DNA of 64,000 nucleotides from positions 15,483,252 through 15,547,251 of the forward strand of contig OZ023265.1 in the NCBI GenBank assembly GCA_964006375.1, given 5' to 3'. A model generated the notes under the pieces. The model was not told the origin of the DNA, made no database searches, and worked only from the letters and a program-made list of their open reading frames with translations. The DNA comes from Tillus elongatus (taxonomy: Eukaryota > Arthropoda > Insecta > Coleoptera > Cleridae). The number at the start of each line of letters is the position of its first letter. The first letter of the stretch is position 1. The position numbers were made by a program, and so were the translations under genes. Positions 1-10,598 of the stretch are shown here, piece by piece.

Positions 1-737
1 ATCCTTCTCAACATGCGGACCATTCTCGAACCACCAACATACTTAACCACAACGCCGGCGCGGCCGCCGACAAGATATACCGGGGGTAGTTCAAAGAGAA
101 ATGATTTAACGAAAGATCTCAATTTTATTCAGTATACGAGGGATAGCCAGAAGAAATAACCACGATCGTCGCCAATAATTCTCTGTTTAAAGCAGAGGAG
201 GAACCTCAAATACACCCAAACTAGCCTAGCTGTTTAGCTACTCATTTTATACTGTTACAACGTGATATGGATTTGTGTCACTATAATAGTCATAATTGTG
301 TTTACTCTTGTCTTTAACTAGCACAAAATCAAAGAAATTTTCATTTTAACCAACTTTGTCAAGGGCCCACAAGCAAAAATCAATTCGTCAAATTAAATCA
401 ATATCAAGCAGTTCCCAATGTAACTGAGCATGGTTTTGATGAAATTTTTCCCTTTTGATTATTCCACCAACACTTCGTCTACTAATGCCTACTTCCCTGC
501 TTATGTTACGCGGTATGGGGTTTTCCAACAACAGCGCCAATTACCTTAAACTCGATTTCGCTATTTTCAGTGACAGGCTTTGTCTGTTGACTTTTTCGCA
601 TGCGACACTTCCTGTTCTACAGAATATCTGCAACAGTCTCTGTACCACTCTCTTGGCTGGATAATGTCGAGATGGATATTTTTGAGAATAAACCCTCGCA
701 GCCAGTAAACAATTTTCTTGACATTTCTCAATAATAA
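1..737. other. No recognised gene
   Basis: Non-repetitive-looking sequence with only short open frames (69 and 76 codons, overlapping on opposite strands) that match no family I recognise. I see no splice-flanked coding exon or structured RNA here. Confidence 0.4.
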
Positions 738-1320
738 GTGAGTGGTGAGACACGCAGCAATGTGCCGCCACCTAGTTGCGGAACCAAGTAGTATGTTGTC
801 ACGCTAGCTCGAAATAACACAAAGTGTTAAAAAATAAAGACTGTATACAACCAACTAACATATTAATAAATTGTCAGCCCTGGTCCATTTCTACACTAAT
901 ATAGGGACAAAGTATGCAAGGCTAGATGTATTTTCGCCACAATTAGAACCTTAGACCGGCTTCATTCTCATCAGAGCTCCTCAGTACGGCATACTAATTG
1001 TAGCGAAAACACACCTATAAAATAAAACGGCTACGGTAGCCAGCCTTCCAACACTAAGTCAGTGATGAGACACGCAGAAACGTGCCGCCACCTAGTTGCA
1101 GAACCAAGTAGTATGCTGTCACTCCAGCTCCAAATAACACAAAGTATTAAAAATAAAGACTGTATACAACCAACTAACAATTTAATAAATTGTCAGCTTT
1201 GGCCCATTTCTACCCTAATTAGGGACAAAGTGTGTAAGGTCTTAATTGTGGCGAGAATACATCTGGCCTTACATACTTTGTACCTATATTAGGGTAGAAA
1301 TGGGCAAGGGCTGAAAATCT
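738..1320 (-). repeat. Tandem hammerhead-bearing repeat, 321-bp period
   Basis: Two head-to-tail copies of one unit: the stretch starting GAGACACGCAG, followed by GTGCCGCCACCTAGTTG and AAGTAGTATG, begins near 746 and again near 1067. The first unit carries a decayed hammerhead core on the minus strand. At the right edge the sequence folds back: GCCCATTTCTACCCTAAT near 1201 recurs inverted near 1285. A third copy lies inverted at 16968-17210 with an intact ribozyme. Unit size, tandem arrangement and ribozyme resemble metazoan retrozymes (small non-autonomous hammerhead retroelements). That assignment is inference. Confidence 0.7.
946..990 (-). ncRNA. Degenerate hammerhead ribozyme
   Basis: On the minus strand: GCCGTA, CTGAGGA (fits CUGANGA), an imperfect stem II starting GCTCT, then GAAG instead of the required GAAA, then CCGGTC. 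Stem I pairing with the following TAAGGT has a mismatch. It is the homologue of the intact motif at 17128-17170. The GAAA change should abolish cleavage. Confidence 0.6.
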
Positions 1321-1485
1321 ATTAAATTGTTAGACGCGTGCAGGGCAATAACTTTGCAAATGTCGAGCAATGTTCAAGAAGAAATCTTAAGGATGGTTAG
1401 ACTGTGTATCCAGGTCAATGGGCAAAATTTCGAATATTTCTAATGTATCGCTTTTTTAGATTTTTTTTTATGTTAATGACTCTGG

Positions 1486-1597
<112 letters not shown>

Positions 1598-2155
1598 TAG
1601 TTTTATTATTATGGTTTACTTCATTTTCTGTTAGCATAATTACAACTACCTTTATTTAACTGTGTTTCACTTTTTGTACGGTAAAAAATGAATAAGTCCA
1701 TAATATAACAATCATTGCATGTAGTTGCATTCGATAAGTTTTTGTGTCGACACATTATCTAGTTACAAGGATAGGATCAAATAATTTGCATCCTGACCAG
1801 GTCATTTTATTTCTGATAATTATATTTTAATTATTGATAAAACAAACACTTATTAGACGGAAGTAAGCTCACACAATGGGGATATAAAAACTGCTGACTT
1901 CCTTGTCAAGCAGACGTTTAGGTGTCACCTGACATTGTTTACATGCTCTGTGCCTCATACAGAGACAATCTTACAGTACCACTATTTTTAAAAGCGAAAC
2001 TAAAATAAACCACTATAACTCAAAAACTATCAACTATAGTTATAGGGAAACCTATACTACGTCGATGCAGAATTTAATGGTCTACCTGAGCAATCTTGTT
2101 AAAACTGGCGTGTTCTATTTGAAAAACACAAGTTTTGTCACTTTAAAATTAGATA
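1598..2155. other. No recognised gene
   Basis: AT-rich sequence without a sizeable open frame, tandem repeat or recognisable mobile-element end. Confidence 0.4.
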
Positions 2156-2159
2156 AAAG

Positions 2160-2512
2160 AACCTCGGTGGTTCAGGGGTAAGAACGTGTGCCTCTGAACC
2201 GAAGGGTACTGGGTTCGATCCCAGGGTACTCCTTTCACTTTTTCAGTACAAACTGTAAAATTAACATCAACCGAGGTTCTGGCATTGTATTTGAGCAAGT
2301 TGAATGTCTGCACGTTCCGCCCTTCGGAGGGGGCGTAAATCCGTCGGTCCCGTGTCCATGCGATGTTGGGCACGTTAAAGATCCCTACCCTCTTTACAGA
2401 AAGGCAGGGGTTCGGCAAAATTTCCAGGATAGTGAGGCGAAACTGCTCCCTGGCGTCGGTGATTGGCCATAGTCGCGTAAATAGGCCGACGTTAAAGAAA
2501 CAAAACACACAC
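2160..2512 (+). mobile_element. tRNA-derived SINE, full-length copy
   Basis: The 5' head reads like a tRNA with RNA polymerase III boxes: box A TGGTTCAGGGG at 2168 and box B GGTTCGATCCC at 2212. A conserved body follows (CATGCGATGTTGGGCACG near 2357, AGGCCGACGTTAAAGAAAC near 2483) and a short CA-rich tail. Two more copies lie on the minus strand at 24985-25345 and 37605-38065. The open frames across it on both strands are by-products. It depends on a partner LINE for movement; which one cannot be told here. Confidence 0.85.
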
Positions 2513-2956
2513 ACAAAATTAGATATGCTCTAACCCAAAAATAATACACCCGCTACAATGATGATTAATTATTCTTTACCTATTTCAAAGTATTAAATGT
2601 CGTCTATTGATATTTCGAATTTAAAGCAACAAAACTCAAAACTCAGCCAACAGCAGACGTTTAAAATAACACATAAATCGGAGCTAAAAAAAGAAAGTCG
2701 TAATATTTTCACTATAGGGAATGCTACACAAAGTAACACTTATTTTTTAATCTCTATTCAAAAATGCAATAAAAACTATAGCACTCCCTTTAAAATAACG
2801 AAGTTGATAGATACTTTCGGTGCAACCGGAAGTTCCACAAAGTTGAATATATTTTCTCGATATAGTTTAGATCATCACAAGAAAATTTTGTTATAAGTTT
2901 TTTCGTCTAGCTCTAAGGGTAAGGGATATATATAGAGGAATTACACACTATTGGGA

Positions 2957-2961
<5 letters not shown>
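2513..2961. other. No recognised gene
   Basis: Holds a 99-codon Lys/Ser/Asn-rich open frame at 2597-2896 (+) with no motif I recognise. Its composition is what AT-rich noncoding DNA would give, so I do not call it a gene. Confidence 0.35.
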
Positions 2962-3023
<62 letters not shown>

Positions 3024-3155
3024 GTATAAATTCAAACGGACCTTCGTTTCGGTTTCTAGGGGCCCAAATTCGCAATCATTTAAAGAAATTTTAGCCATGT
3101 CTCACCATAGATACCTCTCTATTAGCGATTTTTTTTTTAATTCGCTAAAAAGTGA
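2962..3155 (-). repeat. (AT)n plus H block and hairpin (composite repeat)
   Basis: About 60 bp of AT repeat to 3020, followed by a diverged reverse-complement H block (AAATTCAAACGGACC, then TTCTAGGGGCC) and a decayed hairpin remnant (ATTAGCGATTTTTT with AATTCGCTAAAAAG). Belongs to the composite family described under 11511-12645. Confidence 0.65.
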
Positions 3156-3239
3156 TAACTCAGCTAAATTGCCAAAAAATGTCTGAGGCCAGAAACTGAA
3201 TAAGCAAGATATAAAACAAGATTAGAGCTTGTTAAATAT

Positions 3240-3590
3240 CTACACGCAGAAAAATGACAGAGAGAAGGTACACTGATCGAAAGGCCACCAAAGATGTGCT
3301 AGGATAAGCCCAGACATGAAAGATGCTTGCTGAAATAAATTAAAAGGAGGATGGCAAAATTTATTGGGCACATTCTGAGACATAACAGCTTTCTAACTGC
3401 ATTAGCTTAGGAACATTTTGTTCAAAGAAAGAGAGCGCAAACCAAGAGAAGAGCTTTTGGTAATTCTGTCACAATTGATCAAATGCGGGAGTATGCATAA
3501 TTGAAAAAAACCATAATGAAAATAGCTGCTTAAGACAGGAAGTCACAGTTTGGACAAAACGGCGACATCTCCTTTAGCCTATGGTAGTAA
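3240..3590 (+). pseudogene. LINE reverse-transcriptase C-terminal relic
   Basis: Conceptual translation near 3345 reads RRMAKFIGHILRHNSFL, the conserved tail motif (RRR-x-IGHxLRHxxL) found downstream of the polymerase domain in many arthropod non-LTR retrotransposon proteins, followed by Lys/Arg-rich and DRK-type residues typical of that region. At least three stops interrupt it. No polymerase core is present, so this is a 3' fragment; the clade cannot be assigned. Confidence 0.55.
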
Positions 3591-4090
3591 TGGGTACAAT
3601 TTAAGCATTACAAGCACAACTTTTTATCAAATTTGAGTTTTTTCTTAAGTAACTATAGGTCATGTTTTACAATTTTCAAAAACTGCTTTAACTAGGCTCA
3701 GTTAGCCTCCGAAAATGACAATGTATTTTTATAGTCGTGTTTAAAAACAGCTGAAATTAACAAAACAAGGAGAAGGAGGATGAGGAGGAAAAACAACAGC
3801 AACTTGATTATCACATCGGATAACTAATAAACAGCGAACAACCTAGAGGAATTAATTAGGGAGGTTTTAGACTTCCTTCTTGTGTATAACCCTAACAGCA
3901 GAAATTTTCCCAGCTCAGATATTTACACAGCGAACTAAATGAAGCTCGATTCCACACACGAGGCGGCGTCAGTCTTTTGCTCAGTTACTTACATCCTCGA
4001 TTCGGTATTTGTGTTGTGTGACCTGAATACCTGAAGGCATTTATGCGGTTTCGTTCAGTAAGTTTGAATGATACGGTACTTCTACTGATA
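3591..4090. other. No recognised gene
   Basis: Only short frames. There is a purine-rich patch near 3768-3800 and no recognised repeat. Confidence 0.35.
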
Positions 4091-4104
4091 GAGCTGATTT
4101 CTAT

Positions 4105-4185
4105 TTTTAGTGAATTTAAAAAAAATCACTAATGAGGAGATCCAGACTTTTGAATTTAAAAAAATATTCTTCAAATGAGATTATG
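4105..4185 (+). repeat. Composite-repeat hairpin and H block, partial
   Basis: A short inverted repeat (AGTGAATTTAAAAAAAATC then ACT) is followed by AATGAGGAGATCCAGACTTT and TTCTTCAAATGAG, the signature of the H block. It diverges before reaching the distal CCGGGGTCAG part. Confidence 0.65.
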
Positions 4186-4416
4186 AAGTATAAAATTTAA
4201 GTACATCACATAGTGTATAATATTTAAATTTAATTGTATTGTCTTTGGAAAATAAACGTTTTCCATGTAAGTTGCATATTTTTCTTTATTTTAATTTGAA
4301 TATTTAACCCGGGTCTGGCAAGACATACCGTAATAAGAATTACATACATTTTCCAAGATTTTCTCTTTCCATTTTACTAAATTTCGATCCATTATGGTAC
4401 ATTAAAATTACCATAG

Positions 4417-4420
<4 letters not shown>

Positions 4421-4502
<82 letters not shown>

Positions 4503-4590
4503 GTGTATCACACCGATAACTCAAAAAATAATTGGTCGATTTTGATCAAATTTACAGAGTACCTTCCTTTTGTAAGTGACTTGGACAAAA
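4421..4590 (+). repeat. (AT)n array plus T block
   Basis: A 78-bp AT repeat is followed by CACACCGATAACTCAAAAAA and a short T block ending near AGTGACTTGGAC, where the Gypsy gag relic begins. The junction suggests the repeat inserted into, or recombined with, the retroelement. Confidence 0.8.
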
Positions 4591-5041
4591 GCGACTTTGA
4601 GGTCTGAGGACAGGGTTCACTTACTACAGGGACACTATTTGAAAATTTTTCGCCTACTACATCAATCAGTTGCATACAGCGTGTTACTAAATTAATTTTA
4701 CTAGGTGACTTTTCGCTATCTAAAGTTGTCAAAAGGTTCAATCTATTACTAACATGTAGAAGTCTTGAACTAATACGTCCGAATTCATCATCTCTATTTG
4801 CATAATCAATATTATTTACATCGTTTTCCAGACTGTCCAACTTTTGTCCACATACTTCAATTTCTGCATCAAAATCCAGCTCGACTTTGGCATAAGTGGG
4901 ATCCATTTTTAATTTCTCACAACGCAGTAAACCACTTAATATGCTACGCTTATCTGCAACAGTACCATCGGTCGGAAAAACTCTGATCATAAACTCAAAA
5001 GACAATTATTTACTGAGTAACCGATTAACTTGAAAAGCCAT
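4590..5041 (-). pseudogene. Ty3/Gypsy-type gag N-terminal relic
   Basis: Reading from ATG at 5041: a short head with NRLLSK, one in-frame TAA (5006-5008), then about 138 codons with FEFMIRVFPTDGTVADKRS near the start. This fits the N-terminal pattern of arthropod Ty3/Gypsy Gag proteins (leucine-rich head, ELxxExxxR, GTVxExR, LLRxE). A long acidic helical region (DFDAEIEVCGQKLDSLENDV) follows. The frame runs on into the T block, which is unrelated. No zinc knuckle, protease or polymerase is present. This is an old, truncated, non-functional copy; family assignment is from pattern only. Confidence 0.5.
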
Positions 5042-5335
5042 GTCTTACCCAAAAAAAGAAAAGGACTCGAATCTCGAAATGACGAAAAGTTATTCACAAA
5101 TGTGACGTATCAAGGAAATGTGCAAACAAAACGGTAAAAGATTGTAAATAACAAACTGTCCGAATATATATTTACTTAAATAATAAATATAATCGCATTA
5201 ATAGGGGGCTTTTTTTGCCAACACAAAGTATATCTACTGCAATAACTTTCCAAAGCAATAAGAGTTCATTGCGCCCCACGTTACACCTGCATTGTTACAC
5301 CTGCATTGCGCGAAAGATTAGAAGGATGAAACAGA
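5042..5335. other. No recognised gene
   Basis: Sequence upstream of the gag relic in its own direction. I could not find a clear LTR end or primer-binding site. Confidence 0.3.
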
Positions 5336-5910
5336 GACCCAGGAACATCGGCCCAGGTTTTCCTAGAAAATTTTGTGTTTTCTTTCGGAAAAAATTATAT
5401 CTCCGGAAATAACAATGTAAGGGCAACCAAATTTAGTGCGCGTGTTTCTATTATAAAGTGTAAGCCATGCAACAAAATTTAGGTCTTTAAGTTTAACGAC
5501 AGAAAAGTTATGGGCATTTAAAGAAAAGGAAAATTGGGTTCGCGATCTGAAACGTCAAAATTGGCAACATTTAGGCAAAGAACCTGAAACAAATACGGAT
5601 TATGTAAGGAGAATGTCGCAAAAAGACTGGTCTGCAAATCCTTAAGTTTCGGCTTCAACCTTTATTGTCCATCATTTTACTAAAATGTTTAGAGAAAATT
5701 CATTTCAAATAGACCCTTTCTCTGATCTTTCCCGGTAGTTTTAGTAAGTTTATGGTTTAACGGTCTTTAATTGTTATCTCATTTTCGTAGAAAAAAATCG
5801 TCGACCGCGAGTTTTGAATTTTAAACATATTTCTTCAAATGAGCGCAAACTAGGCTCCCTAGAATCCATATCCGGGTTTACATTCAGTTTTCATCTATTT
5901 ACATATATAC
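5336..5910 (+). repeat. Composite repeat: T block, body and H block in continuity
   Basis: This copy links the modules without an (AT)n: cues of the T block (TTTTCCTAGAAAATTTTGTG, GGGCAACCAAATTT), the body (AACGTCAAAATTGGCAACAT, ATAGACCCTTTCTC), then the H block (TTCAAATGAGCGCAAACTAG, CATATCCGGG) near 5870. It shows the order T, body, H on one strand. Confidence 0.75.
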
Positions 5911-6119
5911 AGGATGTCGCATTTCTACGGTCTACAGGGTGACGCATTTCTCCGATAAAGCTCAATATAATTATTATTACACAAGATACGAGAAAAAATT
6001 GTATACAATATTTTCAGAAGATGCTCCTGAAGACTCTGCATATGCTAGAAAAAGACAGAATTTGTAAATTCGAACAGATTCCATTACAAAGACCGACGCG
6101 TATGTTGTGATTCACTCTG

Positions 6120-6120
<1 letters not shown>

Positions 6121-6206
<86 letters not shown>
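6121..6206. repeat. (AT)n array
   Basis: About 85 bp of pure AT repeat bordering the left end of the foldback element that follows. Confidence 0.95.
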
Positions 6207-6207
<1 letters not shown>

Positions 6208-6655
6208 TTAAAAAATTGTGGGAATGCCGTCAGTTGCAAAATAAAACTCTTTATTAAAAGCCGAGCTTTCGGAAAAGTTTATTCCATTCTCAAAGATCTA
6301 ACGTGAGTTTTACTATAACTAATTATGAAAATACAAACATGAAGAAAACCGTTTTTTAAATTTGACTGAAGTCAAATTGACTGAAGTCAAATTTAAAAAA
6401 ACGGTTTTTTTCATGTTTGTATTTTCATAATTAGTTATAGTAAAACTCACGTTAGATCCGTTTTTTAAATTTGACTGAAGTCAAATTGACTGAAGTCAAA
6501 TTTAAAAAAACGGTTTTTTTCATGTTTGTATTTTCATAATTAGTTATAGTAAAACTCACGTTAGATCCTGGAGAATGGAATAAACTTTTCCGAAAGCTCG
6601 GCTTTTAATAAAGAGTTTTATTTTGCAACTGACGGCATTCCCACAATTTTTTAAG
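6207..6655. mobile_element. Foldback element with internal duplication, possibly Penelope-like terminus
   Basis: The outer ends are inverted copies: CTTAAAAAATTGTGGGAATG at the left and its complement ending TTTTTTAAG at the right. Arms run about 140-170 bp through AAAGCCGAGCTTTCGG, CATTCTCAAAGATCTAACG and AAACCGTTTTTTAAATTTG. The right arm's inner 100 bp (ACGGTTTTTTTCATG through CACGTTAGATCC) is present twice in direct orientation. The GGAA, loop, TTTTCC, GAAAGC portion resembles the stem II and GAAA part of a hammerhead but lacks CUGANGA. The hairpin between (AT)n arrays resembles termini of Penelope-like elements; that link is inference. Confidence 0.6.
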
Positions 6656-6688
6656 TAAATAACACTATTACCGTCACGAAAACTTAAT

Positions 6689-6855
<167 letters not shown>

Positions 6856-6991
6856 CTTATAAATTTATTTTGACAATCGAAGCGTGGCCCATAAGTCGTT
6901 GATGACCCCTCCAATTATTTTTTTCCAACACTCTTATTTTATTGCATTTTTGCATTTTTAATCGAAATGTGATGCATGTTTGTAAGAAAAA

Positions 6992-7303
6992 AAGCGAGAC
7001 GCAGTAAGTGCGTTTTGTAGAAAATTTCCTATAAATGCTTCAAACTCCAATAACTCAATTTTATATTAACCTAAGGTTTGTTGGTTAGAAAACCAGTTTT
7101 CTCGGAAACATTTAAAGTTTATTTTCGAAAAATGTTGGTACATTTTCAATCAATCAGTTATTTTGATAAAATATGGTACACAGTTTCTGCTATATAGGGT
7201 ATACCGGGAACCAGATTGATACCTGCTTGAATTAGAGTGATATTTGCCACTACAAACATTTTTATGAAAATTCACTTCCATAACGCACATGCTGCGTCCA
7301 GAC
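6992..7303. mobile_element. MITE (family B), near-complete copy
   Basis: Left end GAGACGCAGTAAGTGCG and right end CATAACGCACATGCTGCGTC are inverted copies. The roughly 250-bp interior (GTACATTTTCAATCAATCAG, TATAGGGTATACCGGGAACC) matches the copies at 10293, 31316 and 62335. There is no coding capacity. Flanks are an A run on the left and T-rich DNA on the right. The transposase family that would act on it is unknown. Confidence 0.75.
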
Positions 7304-7309
7304 TTTATT

Positions 7310-7440
7310 TATTAGTGCATTTTCTTTAAAAAAATTCACTAATGAAGAGAATGCGGCTTTTGAATTTTGGAAAAATTTCTTCAAATGAGCGCTAATTAGG
7401 CCTCCTAGGACACCTATCCGGGGTCAGTTTGAGTTTTATA

Positions 7441-7526
<86 letters not shown>
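7310..7526 (+). repeat. Hairpin, H block and (AT)n
   Basis: The hairpin (TAGTGCATTTTC, then AAAAATTCACTAATGAAGAG) directly follows the MITE. The H block (TTCAAATGAGCGCTAATTAG, CCTATCCGGGGTCAGTTTG) then leads into about 87 bp of AT repeat. Confidence 0.8.
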
Positions 7527-7528
<2 letters not shown>

Positions 7529-7595
7529 GCAGCGCATGGCGGTATTTGAACGGTAACGATGTACGGAGAACCCGGAGAGCAAAGGTATATTTGAA
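7527..7595 (+). repeat. 60-bp (AT)n-flank motif, second copy
   Basis: GCGCATGGCGGTATTTGAAC, then GTACGGAGAACCCGGAGAGC and AAAGGTATA, nearly identical to the motif after 6793. Confidence 0.8.
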
Positions 7596-8480
7596 CGGCA
7601 AACTTGGATCTGAACTGAGAACTTGGACCCTGAAACTACGACAAAAAATGCCATTAGCAACATCCCGCTGCATTAAAAACTTTAATAAAGACTTACCGTT
7701 TAATCCTTTTTAAACGGGTTTAAAATATTTACATCACGTATACATGCCATGAAGACGTTGCGCGTCACTCGCCTGTCCGATAGATTCTCCTCTTGAACTT
7801 TGCTGTCGACTGGTTTTGTTTGACTAACCTCCCGTACGAAGTCCCTAGGGCTTGTTTGAATCTGATTGGATCGGAGTTCCAATTGCCACATTTCTTGAAC
7901 AGAGTAGGAGTCAAATTGCGCGGGAAATAGTTTATTGTCGGTTAGGTAAAATATTCCCCTTCACTCCAAACCTTCCGGAAATTTCCATGCTTGATGTGCC
8001 TGTTTTTAGCACTGAACTACGTGTCAAATATATAAATCGATATTATTTTTAGATTTTTAAGAAATAATTTATTGTTTTCGTTCCTTAACAGGCTGTATAT
8101 TTCACTAGTAAACTGTAATAAATAACCATCTTTTTCCTAAGGCAAATATTCCATCTGTTAATATTTTAATACTTGATGCAAATAAAGGGAAAGGCAGTAA
8201 GAGCGTTACGATGGTAATTATCAGTAGCAAATTTTCGACAAATCTTAAATGAAACCTTGAATTTTTGTTCAATAACAAAGCCACCTGATCCTATTTAAAC
8301 TTTCTTTGAGGCTCTCGTTATGTCAGCAAGGGAGTTACGGTAATGAATATAACAGCTCTTCTCAAAATATCTTTAATGCAAGCATCGATTTGTTGTCACT
8401 TATATATTTTCTCCCTATCACAGAGTCAGCTACGATTAGCAGAATAAGCTTGTAACATGTCGCATGTATTTAACATAAAC
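7596..8480. other. No recognised gene; possible low-copy DNA
   Basis: A 63-codon minus-strand frame at 7700-7891 has ordinary amino-acid composition (RDFVREVSQTKPVDS) but no family match. Two sites resemble decayed family B MITE ends (GCAGTAAGAGCGTTACG near 8192 and TCAGCAAGGGAGTTACGG near 8324). Confidence 0.3.
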
Positions 8481-8481
8481 G

Positions 8482-8579
8482 TGACGTCACACGCGTTAAC
8501 GCCTTTTATTTTTCTACAATAAAGCTTCTGAATCAGTCCCTTTAGTGACGTCAGAGTCTGAGTACCACTAGTGACGTCA
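8482..8579. promoter_or_regulatory. Three CRE-type TGACGTCA sites
   Basis: Perfect 8-bp palindromes TGACGTCA occur at 8482, 8546 and 8572. This is the consensus site for CREB/ATF bZIP factors. An insect-type initiator-like TCAGTC lies at 8533. A start codon with a splice donor follows 190 bp downstream. The cluster is seen directly; promoter function is inference. Confidence 0.45.
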
Positions 8580-8766
8580 AACTCGGCGGTCGGTTACTCT
8601 ACCGCATCACAACTCGATGGAATACGCCTGCAGACGCGACAGCTCCATGACATGTCCAGATAAGAAAATCTTTATAAACGGTTACAATGCGTGACACGCT
8701 CTCTTCTGTTTCAAGTCAACGTGGAAATGTTATTGTACAGGTTAATTTTAAATCGGGAAAAACAGC

Positions 8767-8778
8767 ATGCCTAAATGG
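8767..8778 (+). other. Candidate first coding exon ending at a splice donor
   Basis: ATG CCT AAA TGG is followed at once by the strong donor GTAAGT. Short first coding exons of this kind are common in insects. It sits downstream of the CRE cluster in the least repeat-like part of the window. No second exon was identified, so this is weak. Confidence 0.2.
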
Positions 8779-9129
8779 GTAAGTTTTATACTTAAATACC
8801 CGCTTATTTTCTAGTTGCTTGTACATTTCTTTAGTTGAGATTAATATGAGATTGCTTGCTAATGTATACCGTACTAAATACACTTTCGATAACTGCTCTC
8901 TTTGTTATAAACTATATACTGTTAAACGGTGGCTTGTGGTAGCGTTAATTCAGTAATTACTCGCTTTTGTGCTGTCTTAATTGCATTTTAAAAGAGATCA
9001 TTTAAGATTTTGTTTCATTTGCGTTATTTTATTTCTAATTATTAACGCAGATAAATTTTGTGTGTAAACGCAACCTGCTACCAGCCGCCTCATGTAGACC
9101 ATTAAGCCCTGAGCCAACACTAATACACC
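8779..9129. other. No recognised gene
   Basis: AT-rich, without repeats I recognise. If the donor at 8779 is real this would be intron. Confidence 0.3.
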
Positions 9130-9385
9130 TGAAATTTTATAGCACCCCGCTAGAGAGCAACTTTCTGAATAACACCCTGCTTAATGAAACCGCTAGATAG
9201 CCACCCTCTGAATAACACCCTGCTTAATGAAACCGCTAGAGAGCAACCCTCTGAATAACACCCTGCTTAATGGAACCGCTAGAGAGCCACCCTCTGATTA
9301 ACACCCTGCTTAATGAAACCGCTAGATAGCAACCCTCTAAATGACACCCTGTTAAAAGGAACCGCTGAATTTCACCCTGTCTAAG
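9130..9385. repeat. 43-bp minisatellite, about six units
   Basis: The unit core is CCGCTAGAGAGCAACCCTCT then GAATAACACCCTGCTTAATG. Successive CGCTAG (or CGCT) starts at 9148, 9191, 9234, 9277, 9320 and 9363 give an exact 43-bp period. The outer units are more diverged. As 43 is not a multiple of three, it does not encode a repeated peptide. Confidence 0.9.
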
Positions 9386-10292
9386 ACCAATCTTGAGTGC
9401 CGAACCATGAAGCCGTTCCTCCAGGGAGTCACATGTATACAATGAGGCACCTCCAGCATCCAAGACTGGACGAATGCAATCACCACTCCGGAGGCAGCAG
9501 TCTAAATCTCGAGTTAAGTACATCATTTATCTGTAATTTTCTTCTAAAAGTAGTGTATGCTCCACAACTCTTTTCGACAGTATTATATGCCAATTTAAAG
9601 TAGTTAATTTATATTTCTTCTTTAGTTAAATTTGCTTCATTAAATCGAGCTGCATTATATAACTTCAATAATCTTTTAATAAACTGACTTTGCTTCTAAC
9701 TCCTGACTTTTATTTGTGCATCTTGAAACTCACCGCCTGCAAGTGCTAAAGCCCACGCCATGCGTTGATTTATATTATATTTGTGCCCCGATTGAGTAGC
9801 CAAACTAATCATTAATTCCTTAATAAATACCTAGGGCATAATAAAATTTTGTTATACCTGTGCCCAACGTAAAGAGCTAATAATAGTTTTTTTTTAGTTA
9901 TAAGCTAATCGTAACACAGTGCCTACTGTGTAAATTAGTTCAAAGCGTTTAAATCTTGCGAGAACGAAACCCCGTATAAGATGTGAAATGTACCTCGCAT
10001 GGATTTTTATTTAATGATTATGTTCCTAAGTGCGTAGCTCTTGTATTGATCTAGTAGTAACATATCCTTTCAGACTATTAAGAGGTAGGGTGGAGAATAG
10101 AGATGATAATGTATTCCTCTGGAGAAATGTCGTACCGTGTTAACCCTGAAGTGGAACTGTGAGTGTGACACGCACGCTCACTTGTGCCATACTTATACGA
10201 ACAATGGCAATCTAAAGCTGCGTGCGAACTAGCAACCAACCAGCTGGTACTAAATACTTGCTAAAGGAGATATATTATGAAAACAAAAGTTT
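9386..10292. other. No recognised gene
   Basis: Only short frames and no recognised repeat. Could be part of a low-copy locus with 8480-9385. Confidence 0.3.
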
Positions 10293-10598
10293 GGGCGCAG
10301 CAAGCGCGTTATGCTGGTGAATCTCCATAAAAATATTTTTAAAAGCTAATATGTGTTTTTTTCTTAAGAAAGCAGGCATAAAATTTGGTTATCCTCTACC
10401 TACAATGCGCCATGTTTCATCAAAATAACTTTATTGTTAGAAAATGTACAAAAATTTTCGAAAGTAAACGTAAATGTTCCCAAAAAAACTGTTTTCTCGG
10501 CCAGCGAACCTTATAGATTAATAGTAAATTGAGCTATTCAAATTTGAAGTATTTAATCAAAATTCGTTACCATAACGCACTTTCTGTTTCCCGAGTTT
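10293..10598. mobile_element. MITE (family B), diverged copy
   Basis: Ends GCGCAGCAAGCGCGTTATG and CGTTACCATAACGCACTTTC form the imperfect inverted repeat. The interior matches family B (GAAAGCAGGCATAAAATTTG, GCGCCATGTTTCATCAAAAT). The minus-strand frame near its right end is accidental. Confidence 0.7.

Noticed and set aside
2160..2235. Functional tRNA gene
   Set aside because: Box A and box B are good, but the same head is joined to a 280-bp conserved body found at two more sites, so it is a SINE.
5215..5412. A 65-codon plus-strand frame
   Set aside because: Its second half ([20 protein letters not shown]) is the T block in translation, seen also at other copies of the composite repeat.
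6023..6060. Hammerhead core in CTGAAGACTCTGCATATGC
   Set aside because: GAAA follows, but no stem II closes next to the core and no stem I pairs; it belongs to the composite repeat body.
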